Shown here piece after piece: positions 18,601-26,885 of a stretch of 64,000 nucleotides of DNA. The DNA comes from Fibrisoma limi BUZ 3 (GTDB taxonomy: Bacteria; Bacteroidota; Bacteroidia; Cytophagales; Spirosomataceae). Under the pieces are notes generated by a model that was not told where the DNA came from, ran no database searches, and saw only the letters and a program-made list of their open reading frames with translations. The first letter of the stretch is position 1; every line of letters starts with the position of its first letter. The stretch covers positions 1,550,001 through 1,614,000 of the forward strand of contig NZ_CAIT01000009.1 in the NCBI RefSeq assembly GCF_000296815.2. Reading direction: 5' to 3'. Both the position numbers and the translations under genes were made by a program.

Positions 18601-18844
18601 CGACACGCTGAATATCGGCTACGTTATTGATCAGCGATGTTTCGGAGAAGTTGGTAACCATCTTCTCCATTTCGTTTGTCGACAGGCCGTTGTACCCCCA
18701 GAGAACCGAAACAACCGGAATGTTAATCCGCGGAAAAATGTCGGTCGGCATCTGTGTGACCGATACGCCCCCCATGATCAGGATCAGCAGGGCCATCACC
18801 GCAATGGTATATTTCTTCTCGAGAGCTAAACGTACTATCCACAT
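15659..18844 (-). CDS. RND efflux transporter, inner-membrane permease
   Basis: 1061 residues, full length for the AcrB/HAE family. The N-terminal membrane helix is followed by a porter domain and the central helices; G-I-L-V-D-D-A-T-V carries the paired Asp residues of the proton relay, and a second set of helices lies near residues 880-1040. It exports hydrophobic or toxic compounds using proton motive force together with the adaptor and channel encoded downstream. Substrates are unknown. It is first in the operon behind a predicted promoter; an AraC-type regulator lies upstream on the same strand. Confidence 0.92.
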   Translation of the reverse strand: MWIVRLALEKKYTIAVMALLILIMGGVSVTQMPTDIFPRINIPVVSVLWGYNGLSTNEMEKMVTNFSETSLINNVADIQRVESQTYNGTSSIRIYFHPTVKIEEAIAQVTAISQTILVRMPPGTQPPLIVRYNATDVPVLQLGLSSDSLTEPQITDYSTTRIRPQISTVPGSRLSQAFGGKTRQIMVDLEPDQLVAYGVTPEEVLNAVSAQNLTLPTGSLRVAEREYNVRLNSKPDVITTLNDIPIKSVGGTVVHMRDVANVHDGAAVQANVVKQDGSRGVLLSIVKTGSASTTQIVDRIRNQILPTIRAAAPSNLRIQELFDQSVFVRASIQGVLVEGLIAALLTAAMILLFLGSWRSTLIVAVSIPLSILTSICVLYFMGETLNIMTLGGLALAIGILVDDATVTIENIHRNEELGMPLRTAILEGAHQIATPTLVSTLTICIVFTSVLFLEGPARFLFGPLALSVVFAMLASYVLSRTLVPMMADLMLRNEGHGAKDGGHDALTSTARPSFYDRFNAGFERFQARYMRALNWTLSNRKLVFVIFLGVVAFTGAMLPFIGRDFFPKVDAGQIKLHLRAPAGSRLEETERIAALTSEIVRDVIPVEEVGSVISNIGLTSERYNFIFTDNSTAGVADAELLISLTEERSRPTNDYIRELRNRLQEEMPEVTYFFQPADIVSQILNFGLTSSIDVQVSGFDRANNLRVARELRQRIAQIPGAVDVHLHQVLDAPELFLDIDRERANQFGLTEQRVATNMNISLSGTGQTRPNFWPDPVTGFPYLIVVQTPPYKLDSYDKLLRIPVAANQQAVPQLLSNVTTIKRTAAPVIINRVNTQPAYDVYAAVEGTDLGSVADELNKLAKEYESQLKPGNKIAIRGQVESMESAFNRLGIGIIFAAVLVYLLMVVNFQSFRYPFIIITALPGALCGMVWMLFLTHTTFSIPSLMGAIMSVGVATANSILMVSFAKDHLPEVGGNALEAALEAGRTRLRPILMTAIAMVIGMLPMSLGLGEGGEQNAPLGRAVIGGLLLATFTTLLFVPVVFSYLAKYKGEKPQTQPANA

Positions 18845-18916
18845 ACTCGCCGAAAGCGTTGCAGCAAAGTCAGCCCTGACAGTGATCCAGCGTAAGACAA
18901 TGCCGTATTAAACAAA

Positions 18917-18945
18917 CAAAAATAACCGGGTGCCGACCGCCACAA
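18917..18945 (-). promoter_or_regulatory. Promoter of the RND efflux operon
   Basis: On the minus strand, TTG (18945-18943) and TATTTTTG (18924-18917, exact TAnnTTTG) are separated by 18 nt. The leader to the permease ATG would be about 65 nt. Confidence 0.55.
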
Positions 18946-19049
18946 CAGGTATGTTTCGCAGTTTCACTGGTAAAAAATGCAGACGCTCTATTCTCTCGCA
19001 GGTAAAAATACCATTATTAATAGATTAAGTTGTGCTCAGGTACTCAACC

Positions 19050-19976
19050 TCACACAGTTACGGTCAGCCCCTGTTCCTGCTCACGGTACGCCCGGGGGGT
19101 AACACCCGTCAGGTGTTTAAAGAATTTGGTAAAATTGGAAGGATCGTCGAAGTGAAGCTGGTAACCAATTTCCGCTACCGTCAGGTTGGTGTTTCGCAGT
19201 AGGGTCTGCGCTTCCAGAATAGTACGGTCCCGGATGTGTTGTAAAGCCGTCTTGCCGGTATATTTTTTCAGGATGTCGCTCAGATAATGCGGATGGATGT
19301 GCAATTGCTGAGCAATGGCATGTACCGTGGGCAACGTACGGCCATTTCCCAGATAATACGTCTGAATCAATGTCTGGAAGCTTTCGACTAACGACACCGG
19401 ATGCGCGTGGTTGGTAGCCGAAAGCGCCTGCTGGTAAATGGTACGGCTCTTGATCAGCAGTACCTGGAGCAGATGATAAAGCAGGTCGTGTCGTTCTGCT
19501 TTCTGGAGTTCAGGATTGACGAACTCCGTACGTAGCTGTTCAAACAGAATGGCTAACCGGTGTGTATCAACGGGTTCAATCTGAATGAGTGGATGGGCTC
19601 CCCGCCGGTAAAACGGATGCTCTCGCATTGGATCGGTCAGCACCGACCGCCTGGACACAAACTCTGGCGTAAACATTAAAACATACCCGTGCCATTGATC
19701 GTCCTTACGCAGCGATCGGAGCGTCCAGGGTCGTAAAAAGTATAGCGTACCGGGGTTGACTGCATACGGCAATCCATCGAGATGAATTGTCCCGCTGCCT
19801 TCGGTAACCAAAGCCGCCACATACGTATTACTACGAAATGGTGGAATTACCTCCCCCGGCCCGCCAAACTGTTCGAACGGGTAGATAACAAAGCAACGAT
19901 TCGTGGCTTCAATGGACTTAACTACCTTCAGGAAGTCGGGTAGATTGTCGTAGTAAGGTATCGCTTGAGTCTCCAC
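19050..19976 (-). CDS. AraC family transcriptional regulator
   Basis: 308 residues. The N-terminal part has a cupin-like ligand-binding pattern (G-S-G-T-I-H-L-D-G and N-P-G-T-L-Y-F-L-R-P). The C-terminal ~100 residues contain the double helix-turn-helix of AraC proteins, ending with D-P-S-N-F-T-K-F-F-K-H-L-T-G-V-T-P-R-A-Y-R. It sits 205 bp upstream of the RND operon in the same orientation, so it is a likely regulator of the pump, but this rests on position only. Confidence 0.88.
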   Translation of the reverse strand: METQAIPYYDNLPDFLKVVKSIEATNRCFVIYPFEQFGGPGEVIPPFRSNTYVAALVTEGSGTIHLDGLPYAVNPGTLYFLRPWTLRSLRKDDQWHGYVLMFTPEFVSRRSVLTDPMREHPFYRRGAHPLIQIEPVDTHRLAILFEQLRTEFVNPELQKAERHDLLYHLLQVLLIKSRTIYQQALSATNHAHPVSLVESFQTLIQTYYLGNGRTLPTVHAIAQQLHIHPHYLSDILKKYTGKTALQHIRDRTILEAQTLLRNTNLTVAEIGYQLHFDDPSNFTKFFKHLTGVTPRAYREQEQGLTVTV

Positions 19977-20092
19977 GGCGTATGAACACAGGCAACAATG
20001 CCAATCTAACCGTGAAAGTTACCAAACAATTCGTTTAAAAGCGCACGAAATTCCAAAAGATGTTTGGCGCAGGCACCTTTTATCTACCTGTA

Positions 20093-20923
20093 TTAATGCC
20101 GAACTTCCAGTTCCATTACCGGCGGCTTGCGGGTGATAATACCCGATATGGCCAGCAGAACAGCTCCGACTGCCCCCGCTATGGCGAACAGCGGAATGCG
20201 CTCATTCCCCTCCTGTTCCACCGCTATAGCAACATAAGCCCAGGCAAACACCAGAATGTAAGACAGGCTCCGGAATCGATTAAACACGAACGCGCCAATA
20301 ACCAGCCCTACAACCAGAATAATCACGCCCCATTCGGCCTCATTCAGTCCAAACAGGTCAAACTCGGTCGCTTCCAGATACACCGCTACGTTCAGAATCG
20401 TTGCTACCGTGAGCCAGCCAAAGTAAATCGAGAAGGGAACCCGAGCCAGCCAGGTTTCCGTGGCTGATACGTACGATTCGGGTAGCGACGCATCCAGGTC
20501 CGGCGCGACAACCGGTACGTGGTGGCGGGCCAGCAGTTTCTGCTCAATGACGATGAGTGAGAACAGCATAACGAGAATAACCAGCAGCGCCAACCCAATC
20601 TGCTCATTGTTGAACAGGGGGCTCCAGATGGCGTTGCAGAAGGCATTCAGGATCACCCACGGTCCGATGGCCTGAAAACGCGGGTTCGTCCGCTGCGACG
20701 GCAAGGCCTGATACACCGCAAAGGCCAGTAAACCCAGGAAAATAAGCCCCCAGATTGCAAAGGCATAACCAGCCGGGGTGATAAGCGTATGGTACTTGTC
20801 GGAAACCTCGCCGTTGGTTTGGCCACCAAACACCCCTGCATTGGACAGGTAGTTCATCACAATCAGCGACACGATGCTGAAGACGACGAGAAACTGTCTG
20901 AGTTTATCGTTATCGTTACCCAT
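20093..20923 (-). CDS. TspO/tryptophan-rich sensory-like membrane protein
   Basis: 276 residues with about eight hydrophobic segments. The motifs F-A-I-W-G-L-I-F, L-N-A-F-C-N-A-I-W-S-P-L-F and F-S-I-Y-F-G-W-L-T-V-A-T resemble the TspO/MBR family, but the protein is longer than the usual 150-residue TspO. No ligand can be inferred. The start is the ATG at 20923, giving a first membrane helix at about 7-24. A terminator-like hairpin ends only a few bases before this ATG, so initiation or read-through may be controlled there. Confidence 0.6.
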   Translation of the reverse strand: MGNDNDKLRQFLVVFSIVSLIVMNYLSNAGVFGGQTNGEVSDKYHTLITPAGYAFAIWGLIFLGLLAFAVYQALPSQRTNPRFQAIGPWVILNAFCNAIWSPLFNNEQIGLALLVILVMLFSLIVIEQKLLARHHVPVVAPDLDASLPESYVSATETWLARVPFSIYFGWLTVATILNVAVYLEATEFDLFGLNEAEWGVIILVVGLVIGAFVFNRFRSLSYILVFAWAYVAIAVEQEGNERIPLFAIAGAVGAVLLAISGIITRKPPVMELEVRH

Positions 20924-20926
20924 AAA

Positions 20927-20963
20927 AAACCCGTTTATTGATACGTATTCAACAAACGGGTTT
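20927..20963 (-). terminator. Terminator-like hairpin abutting the TspO-like start codon
   Basis: A 10-bp stem (20927-20936 with 20954-20963) has a 17-nt loop. On the minus strand it is followed by T bases and then at once by the ATG at 20923. It lies 75 bp after the PorE-like stop codon, so it is either that gene's terminator or an attenuator of the next gene. Confidence 0.65.
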
Positions 20964-21038
20964 GGGTAATGTTTGTAATAAGATACTGAGCAGGAAGGCC
21001 GTGGATTACACAAATCCATGGCCTGTGTAGCAATCAGC

Positions 21039-23018
21039 CTACAGCGACAGAATCTTGAACTCCGTCCGGCGGTTGCGCTGGTGTTCCTCTTCAGTTTTGG
21101 CGTTTTTCACCACCAGCACGGTCTCGCCGTAGCCCTTGGCAACCATGCGGCTCGGATCGATTCCCTTCGATACAATGTAATCAACGGCCGCCTTAGCCCG
21201 GTTCTGCGACAGACGCATGTTGTAGGCATCCGGTGCCCGTACGTCTGTGTGCGAACTTAGCTCAATTTTCAGCGTCGGGTTATCTTTCAGGATCGTTACC
21301 AGCTTATCCAGTTCTTCGGCTGCATCCGGACGGATGTTGTATTTATCCAGATCGTAGTAAATGTTTTCCAGCACGAATGTTCGGTTCAGTGTTGCCTTGT
21401 CCAGCAGGATTGCTACGTTAAATGTCGTGTCGGTCTGGGGCTTGGTCAGGAACACTTCCGGAATACTCTTTCCCTGCATTGTGAACGGTTCCCGGCGCGT
21501 CAGATAGCCTTTACGTTCCGCCAGAATGGTATAATCTTTACCTTCCTGCAGCGGGTACTTGCCGAACGTACCGGGCTGACCCGTCACCACCTCCGCGATC
21601 GGCTGACCAGTAGCATCATCGATGATCCGAACGCGCGCCGAGTCGAGTGGCGCAACCGGCTGCTCATTGGCCGATACGGTTCCGGCCAGAAAGTAGCGAA
21701 CGGTTTTGGGTGCATTCTGGGCAATGGTCGGCGGTGCTTCGGTGGTTGTCCCTTCCTCGAAGAAGTAAATATCGTCGTCGCCCTTGCCGCCTTCCCGATT
21801 CGACGCCAGGAATCCTTTGTCGGGCTCGGTAAAGACCAGGCCAAAGTCATCGGCGGGTGAGTTGATTGGCTGGCCCATATTCTCGACCCGCGTTACGCCC
21901 CCTGAGCGGGTTGCCACAAAAACATCCAGCTTACCAAGACCCGGATGCCCATCAGATGCAAAATACAGCTTGGCATCGGCGCTGACGTACGGAAACATCT
22001 CGTCGCCGGGGGTATTGATGTCGCGCCCCATATTTACGGGACGGCTAAAACGGCCCGATGCGTCGATACTGGTCCGGTACAGATCAATACCGCCCTGCCC
22101 ACCGGCCCGGTTAGAGGCAAAGTACAGAGTTTTACCATCGGCCGAAAACGCCGGCGAACCATCCCAGGCGGTTGAGTCGCTGATCGGCAGTCGCTGCGGC
22201 TCGCTCCAGCTATTTCCTTCGCCAAGCCGGCTAATGAACAGATCCACATCCAGCCCGCCCTTACGCTTGCCGTTGTTACCCCGCGCCAGAATCATCGTCT
22301 TGCCATCTTTCGAAAAAGCGGGCGTTCCCTCGTTAACGTCTTCCTTGAAAATATTGGCGCTGAACCGTTCGGGGGCGTTACCGGTTTCGTCAAGCTTTTG
22401 ATTGAGTTTGGTCTTGTACAAACCCAGCATCTGCTGACCATTGTTCTTGTAGACTTTGTCTTTCCGCGAAGCCGTGAAGATCAGTTCATCTCCTCGCACA
22501 ATGGGCGCAAACTCCGCCCCCGGCGAGTTGAGGTTCCCCATATTTTTCAGGTTAATCTGGGTCTTTTTACGGGCAAGGATATCCATAGCCCGTAAGGTTT
22601 CGACCTCACGTTTTGCTTTTTCGAGGGTGGCTTTACCGGTCGTTTTGGGAGCCTTCGCGACAAACTGCTGGAGTTGCTCCAATGCCCCGGCATAATTCCC
22701 CTGCGATTTCAGAGCGTAAGCGTAGTTGAAACGAGCGTTTGGTTCCTGCGTACCGGCTTCGATGGCTTTCTGATACAACGGAGCGGCTTCGGCAAATCGG
22801 TTCGACAGGCGGTATGCTTCGGCTTCGTAATAATTCAGCTTGGCCGCATCGATATTACCCTTCCGAGCCTTTTCGAATTGCGGAATGGCCAGGTTGTACT
22901 CCCCGGCGTCGTAGTGCCGGACACCTTTTTTATACGCCTGCATGGCTGAGTTACAGCCCGCCAGCCCGGTGGCTAAGCCTAACGCCACCAGCAGCACAGA
23001 CGACGTATTGATTCTCAT
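21039..23018 (-). CDS. OmpA-family lipoprotein with TPR, beta-propeller and CRD domains (PorE-like)
   Basis: 659 residues. Lipobox L-A-G-C (Cys22) indicates an outer-membrane lipoprotein. Domains in order: TPR repeats (about 28-135), WD40/PD40-type beta-propeller repeats (about 160-425; F-S-A-D-G-K-T-L-Y-F-A-S-N-R-A-G-G), a carboxypeptidase-regulatory-like domain (about 445-530) and a C-terminal OmpA peptidoglycan-binding domain (about 545-659). This is the arrangement of PorE of the type IX secretion system, which links the outer-membrane apparatus to peptidoglycan. Homologous OmpA proteins without a T9SS role exist, so the PorE call is probable rather than certain. Confidence 0.75.
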   Translation of the reverse strand: MRINTSSVLLVALGLATGLAGCNSAMQAYKKGVRHYDAGEYNLAIPQFEKARKGNIDAAKLNYYEAEAYRLSNRFAEAAPLYQKAIEAGTQEPNARFNYAYALKSQGNYAGALEQLQQFVAKAPKTTGKATLEKAKREVETLRAMDILARKKTQINLKNMGNLNSPGAEFAPIVRGDELIFTASRKDKVYKNNGQQMLGLYKTKLNQKLDETGNAPERFSANIFKEDVNEGTPAFSKDGKTMILARGNNGKRKGGLDVDLFISRLGEGNSWSEPQRLPISDSTAWDGSPAFSADGKTLYFASNRAGGQGGIDLYRTSIDASGRFSRPVNMGRDINTPGDEMFPYVSADAKLYFASDGHPGLGKLDVFVATRSGGVTRVENMGQPINSPADDFGLVFTEPDKGFLASNREGGKGDDDIYFFEEGTTTEAPPTIAQNAPKTVRYFLAGTVSANEQPVAPLDSARVRIIDDATGQPIAEVVTGQPGTFGKYPLQEGKDYTILAERKGYLTRREPFTMQGKSIPEVFLTKPQTDTTFNVAILLDKATLNRTFVLENIYYDLDKYNIRPDAAEELDKLVTILKDNPTLKIELSSHTDVRAPDAYNMRLSQNRAKAAVDYIVSKGIDPSRMVAKGYGETVLVVKNAKTEEEHQRNRRTEFKILSL

Positions 23019-23371
23019 ATAACTTACGTGAAGGGTAAACAGTACTTTGCCGCCAAGATAAGCAAATCCTGACGGGTCTTACTTTTAACGAATACAATCT
23101 GATTTTATTGGTGAATGTTTGGACGTAAACAACCTACGTACGCGCTTTTTCATCGGCCGTATTCTCCTCTATAACACCAACGTTTTATAATCGACCTACT
23201 ACGACCTGAAAGGGTTGCAGTGTGGACTAAAATTCACCTGCATACGATGAGTATAGCGTACCTACACCCATCAAAGTCACAAGAATATGAGACTTTAACA
23301 ATCGAACAAAAAAGTATACACTCCCTGCGTTCTCTCTTCCAACTGCCTTTTGCCGTAAATTCGCACCTGTT
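23019..23371. other. Intergenic region between the PorE-like gene and udk
   Basis: 353 bp shared by divergent genes. I see no convincing ORF, RNA gene or strong hairpin. TAAATTCG at 23356-23363 is a possible imperfect -7 box for udk, very close to its start. A weak TTTG plus TACTGTTTA arrangement on the minus strand near 23066-23036 may serve the PorE-like gene. Confidence 0.4.
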
Positions 23372-23992
23372 ATGACCATAAAACCGTTTATCGTCGGTAT
23401 TACCGGCGGCAGTGCCTCCGGCAAAACATCGTTCCTTCGTGGGTTGCTCAGTGCGTTTTCAGCGAACGATGTTTGCCTGATTTCCCAGGATAACTATTAC
23501 CGCCCGCTTCACGAAATCGCCGTCGATGATCAGGGTGTCCATAATTTTGATCTCCCCGAAACAATTGACCACCATCGCTACGCCGAACACATCCATCAAC
23601 TGCGGGAAGGCCATGTTGTGGAGCAGATCGAATACACATTCAACAACCCGAACGTTGTTCCCCAGATTCTAACCTTCCACCCGGCTCCGATCATTGTTGT
23701 GGAGGGTATTTTCGTATTCCACTTTCGCGAGCTGGCCGACCAGATGGACCTGAAAATTTTCATCGATGCCAAGAATAGCATCAAGCTTGAACGACGAGTC
23801 AGGCGCGACGCCGAAGAGCGTGGCTATGATCTCGACGATGTAATGTACCGGTGGAAATACCACGTTAAGCCAACGTACAAGCGGTATATCAAGCCCTACC
23901 GCGCCGAAGCCGACATTGTCATTCCCAACAATGTCCATTATCAGAAAGGATTAGACGTTGTGATTGAGTTTCTGAAAACGAAGGTGGGGTAA
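23372..23992 (+). CDS. udk: Uridine kinase
   Basis: 206 residues. The P-loop G-G-S-A-S-G-K-T-S is at residues 12-20; D-N-Y-Y-R-P and the dyad H-N-F-D-L-P-E-T-I-D follow as in uridine/cytidine kinases, and F-I-D-A-K-N-S-I-K-L-E-R-R-V-R-R-D is the lid region. It phosphorylates uridine (and usually cytidine) in pyrimidine salvage. Length is normal. It is followed by a purine-rich tract and a long palindrome before the convergent reductase gene. Confidence 0.9.
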   Translation: MTIKPFIVGITGGSASGKTSFLRGLLSAFSANDVCLISQDNYYRPLHEIAVDDQGVHNFDLPETIDHHRYAEHIHQLREGHVVEQIEYTFNNPNVVPQILTFHPAPIIVVEGIFVFHFRELADQMDLKIFIDAKNSIKLERRVRRDAEERGYDLDDVMYRWKYHVKPTYKRYIKPYRAEADIVIPNNVHYQKGLDVVIEFLKTKVG

Positions 23993-24036
23993 AAAGGAGA
24001 AAAGGGAGGAGAAACAAAGGGGAGAAAAGGAAAAAG
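23993..24036 (+). repeat. Polypurine tract after udk
   Basis: The first 44 bases after the udk stop are almost all A and G (one C), built from blocks such as GGAGAAAAGGGAGGAG. Similar tracts lie at 38549-38586 and 47794-47830. Confidence 0.5.
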
Positions 24037-24042
24037 GTCGCT

Positions 24043-24118
24043 GTCCAGGTCTGACGGTACGTCTGACCATTTGGTTACTAGACAGTCAAGACGGTCAGAC
24101 GTACCGTCAGACCTGGAC
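24043..24118. repeat. Perfect 26-bp inverted repeat between convergent genes
   Basis: Arms 24043-24068 and 24093-24118 are perfectly complementary and enclose 24 nt. The arms contain internally related units (GTCTGAC and GGTACGTCTGACC). There is no T-tract. It lies between the convergent udk and reductase genes and may act as a bidirectional terminator or be a palindromic intergenic element. Confidence 0.8.
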
Positions 24119-24133
24119 GGAGATCATCCTCCC

Positions 24134-25192
24134 CTAAATCTCCACTATGACTCCATCGCTTTCCGGGTAGCCGGTGCAGGTTAATATCCAGCCGTCGCGA
24201 AGGTCTTTGTCCGTCAGTACGTCGTTGATGGTCATGTGCACGCTGCCAGAAAGACAACGGGCCGCACAGGTAGAACACCGGCCGCCTTTACAGCTATACG
24301 GCAGAGAAACCCCCTCATCCAGAGCCGCCTGAAGAATCGACTTATAGGCCGGAACCTGTATGTCAATTTCCCGTCCACGGAACCGGAGTAACACCGTGCG
24401 ATCAACGGCAAGGGCCGGTGGGGGCGTTTGTACAACCTGGTCGATCACAAAATTCTCCCGTCGAATCTGTTCTGGCGAAAGACCACTGAATACCAGCGTA
24501 AACTGCACCATGCGCATGTAATCGGCTGGTCCGCAGACGTAGCAGCGGACTGTATTCAGATCGGGGCCGGCCAGGGTAGGCAGCAGGCGTTCCAGCATCA
24601 TATTGTTCAGCCGCCCCGGCTGAACGCTTCCACGTAGTCGATGCCAGTCGTCGGCTGGATTACTAAGCAGATACAGTAATCGAAAACGACCGGGGAATTG
24701 CCGTTGCAGGTCGTCAAGTTCGTCGCGGAAAATGACGTTACGTTCGTTGGAACTGCTATACAGTAGCGTTATGCGTCGGCCAGGCTCCACGTGTAATGAA
24801 TGTTTCAGAATAGAAAACAAGGGCGTAATGCCACTTCCGGCCCCAAGCAGCAAGAGGTCGCCCGGTTGGTTTGAGTCGATCGTAAAGCGACCGGCGGGGG
24901 GCAAACTGGTCAGTACATCGCCCACCTGAAGCGTATCCAGCAAATGGCGGGAAATCTCACCGTTGGTAATCCGTTTGATGGTCAGCCGGAGCTGCTGATC
25001 AACGTCGGGCGCTGAACTAAGCGAGTATGACCGCCGGACCTCATGGCCCCCATGTTCGATAATCAGGGTCAGAAACTGCCCGGCCCGGTATGGAACCCTC
25101 CGTCCGTCAACCGGTTCGAGCCAGTAGCTTTTAGCATCCGGCGTTTCGGCCCTTATTTCAGTAATGCGTAGATATAAAAACTCGTCGTTCAT
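24134..25192 (-). CDS. Second ferredoxin-NADP reductase-type protein with 2Fe-2S domain
   Basis: 352 residues, same architecture as the gene at 6794-7909: FAD domain (R-R-S-Y-S-L-S-S), NAD(P) domain (GAGSGITPLFS) and a plant-type [2Fe-2S] domain with Cys301, Cys306, Cys309 and Cys339. The two proteins are clearly homologous but diverged. It is an electron-transfer reductase whose partner is not adjacent. The start is the ATG at 25192, where family similarity begins; the frame is open upstream to 25339. It is divergent from nadA. Confidence 0.85.
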   Translation of the reverse strand: MNDEFLYLRITEIRAETPDAKSYWLEPVDGRRVPYRAGQFLTLIIEHGGHEVRRSYSLSSAPDVDQQLRLTIKRITNGEISRHLLDTLQVGDVLTSLPPAGRFTIDSNQPGDLLLLGAGSGITPLFSILKHSLHVEPGRRITLLYSSSNERNVIFRDELDDLQRQFPGRFRLLYLLSNPADDWHRLRGSVQPGRLNNMMLERLLPTLAGPDLNTVRCYVCGPADYMRMVQFTLVFSGLSPEQIRRENFVIDQVVQTPPPALAVDRTVLLRFRGREIDIQVPAYKSILQAALDEGVSLPYSCKGGRCSTCAARCLSGSVHMTINDVLTDKDLRDGWILTCTGYPESDGVIVEI

Positions 25193-25329
25193 AATGCGCA
25201 CTCCATGGTCTCCTGCTACAACATGGTAAATACGGTCAGATGTTTGAAAGCCGAAAACCTTTACGCAAATTCGCCGGTTGAGACATTTTTTGGCCTCTGA
25301 TTGTTTAGTTGTTACAAACTGCCGACTAC

Positions 25330-26325
25330 ATGGAAGCACTCCTGGAAGAAGTAAAGCGCGTGGGTTATGTAAACGAACCCGTAGCCGACAATATAGATTT
25401 AGTGGCCGAGATTAACCGGCTCAGAAAAGAAAAGAATGCGGTCATTCTGGCTCATTACTACGTAGATGGTGCTATTCAGGACCTGGCCGACTACATCGGC
25501 GACAGCCTGGGCCTTTCGCAGCAGGCCGCCAGCACCGACGCCGAAATGATCGTGTTCTGCGGTGTTCATTTTATGGGCGAGACGGCCAAAATTTTGTCGC
25601 CGGACAAGAAAGTAGTCATTCCGGATCTGAATGCCGGGTGCTCACTGGCCGACTCGGCCCCTGCCGATAAATTCGCGGCCTTCAAAGCGCAGTACCCCGA
25701 CCATATTGTGTTGTCGTATATCAACTGCTCGGCCGACATAAAAGCCCTCTCCGACATCATCGTTACGTCGTCGAACGCCTTGAAGATCGTGGAGAGCCTG
25801 CCCAAGGATCAGAAGATTATCTTCGCGCCCGACGCGAACCTGGGTCGCTTTATCATCAATAAAACTGGCCGCGACATGGTGTTGTGGGATGGCGCCTGCA
25901 TCGTTCACATCGATATTTCGTTAGAGAAACTCCAGGCGTTACGTCAAAAATACCCGGAGGCTAAATTCATTGCCCACCCCGAATGTCAGGAGCACATTCT
26001 GGTCCATGCCGACTACGTTGGGTCAACAACGGCCCTGCTGAAATACGTAGTCGACAGCCCAGAGCAAACGTTTATCGTAGGGACCGAAGCGGGTATTCTA
26101 CACAAGATGCGTCAGGCCGCTCCTCATAAGAAAATTATTCCCGCTCCGGCCAGCCAGAACAATACGTGTGCCTGCTCGGAGTGTCCATACATGAAGATGA
26201 ACACGCTGGAAAAGCTATACAACTGCATGTTGTACGAACAGCCGGAGATTCTGGTGCCGGAAGACGTGCGGGTGAAGGCTGAAGCCTCGGTGTTGCGGAT
26301 GCTGGAGATGAGTAAGAGCTTATAA
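25330..26325 (+). CDS. nadA: Quinolinate synthase
   Basis: 331 residues. NadA condenses iminoaspartate with dihydroxyacetone phosphate to quinolinate in NAD synthesis, using a [4Fe-4S] cluster. Visible hallmarks are [32 protein letters not shown] and the C-terminal C-A-C-S-E-C-P-Y-M. The ATG at 25330 is preferred over a TTG at 25309. Its partner nadB is 1.1 kb downstream, but two toxin-antitoxin loci intervene. A 43-bp copy of part of its 3' end lies at 26878-26920. Confidence 0.93.
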   Translation: MEALLEEVKRVGYVNEPVADNIDLVAEINRLRKEKNAVILAHYYVDGAIQDLADYIGDSLGLSQQAASTDAEMIVFCGVHFMGETAKILSPDKKVVIPDLNAGCSLADSAPADKFAAFKAQYPDHIVLSYINCSADIKALSDIIVTSSNALKIVESLPKDQKIIFAPDANLGRFIINKTGRDMVLWDGACIVHIDISLEKLQALRQKYPEAKFIAHPECQEHILVHADYVGSTTALLKYVVDSPEQTFIVGTEAGILHKMRQAAPHKKIIPAPASQNNTCACSECPYMKMNTLEKLYNCMLYEQPEILVPEDVRVKAEASVLRMLEMSKSL

Positions 26326-26335
26326 ATGGAAATCT

Positions 26336-26560
26336 ATGCAAACGATCATAGTGCACCCCAAAAACCAGGAGGAGCTCCAGTTTGTCACTCAGTTAATGAA
26401 GCGAATGAAGATCAAAGCTGCAGTAATTGACGAACAACCTAAACAGCGGAAGAAGCAAGAGATACTGGAAGGCCTGGAACGAAGTGTAGATCAAATGAAT
26501 GCTCATTTGCGGGGCGAAATCAAGCTTAGATCAGCAGACGAGTTGCTCAATGAGTTATAA
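26336..26560 (+). CDS. DUF2683-like putative antitoxin
   Basis: 74 residues. It begins M-Q-T-I-I-V-H-P-K-N and is highly charged and helical, resembling the small DUF2683 proteins that precede RelE-type toxins in Bacteroidota. It starts 10 bp after the nadA stop and overlaps the toxin gene by 11 bp, the usual order antitoxin-toxin. By analogy it should bind and neutralise the toxin and repress the pair. The assignment rests on gene order and resemblance. Confidence 0.7.
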   Translation: MQTIIVHPKNQEELQFVTQLMKRMKIKAAVIDEQPKQRKKQEILEGLERSVDQMNAHLRGEIKLRSADELLNEL

Positions 26561-26885
26561 GGTGGTGGTAACTGACGACGCAGCCAAATATGCTAAGCAG
26601 TTACATAAGCGCTATAATTCGTTCAAAGCAGACCTGGCTAAATTGATCTCATCTCTTGAGCAAACACCTCAACAAGGCGAACCATTGGGGAAGGATTGTT
26701 ACAAGGTCAGGCTGGCTATTAAGGCAAAGAAGAAAGGGAAAAGTGGCGGAGCCAGAGTCATCACCTGCGTCAAAATTGTACAGGAAACCGTTTTCTTGCT
26801 GTCTATATATGACAAAAGCGAAGCCGCAACTATTTCAGACAAAGAACTAAAGGATCGGCTCAAAAACGCCGGTCTTTATACATGA
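26550..26885 (+). CDS. RelE/ParE-like toxin
   Basis: 111 residues from the ATG at 26550, which overlaps the antitoxin end (ATGAGTTATAA). The sequence Y-K-V-V-V-T-D-D-A-A-K-Y-A-K-Q-L-H-K, then P-L-G-K-D-C-Y-K-V-R-L-A-I, a Lys-rich loop and V-F-L-L-S-I-Y-D-K-S-E fit the small RelE/ParE fold. Family members cut ribosome-bound mRNA or inhibit gyrase; which applies here is unknown. Its last two codons and stop lie in a 43-bp sequence copied from nadA, so its 3' end was set by the insertion or duplication event. Confidence 0.75.
   Translation: MSYKVVVTDDAAKYAKQLHKRYNSFKADLAKLISSLEQTPQQGEPLGKDCYKVRLAIKAKKKGKSGGARVITCVKIVQETVFLLSIYDKSEAATISDKELKDRLKNAGLYT

Noticed and set aside
23227-23424. A 65-codon minus-strand frame over the udk start
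   Set aside because: It overlaps the conserved P-loop region of udk in antisense and has no supporting features.
24043-24118. Inverted repeat as the end of an insertion sequence
   Set aside because: Both arms are within 76 bp, with no transposase or target-site duplication; it is more like an intergenic palindrome.
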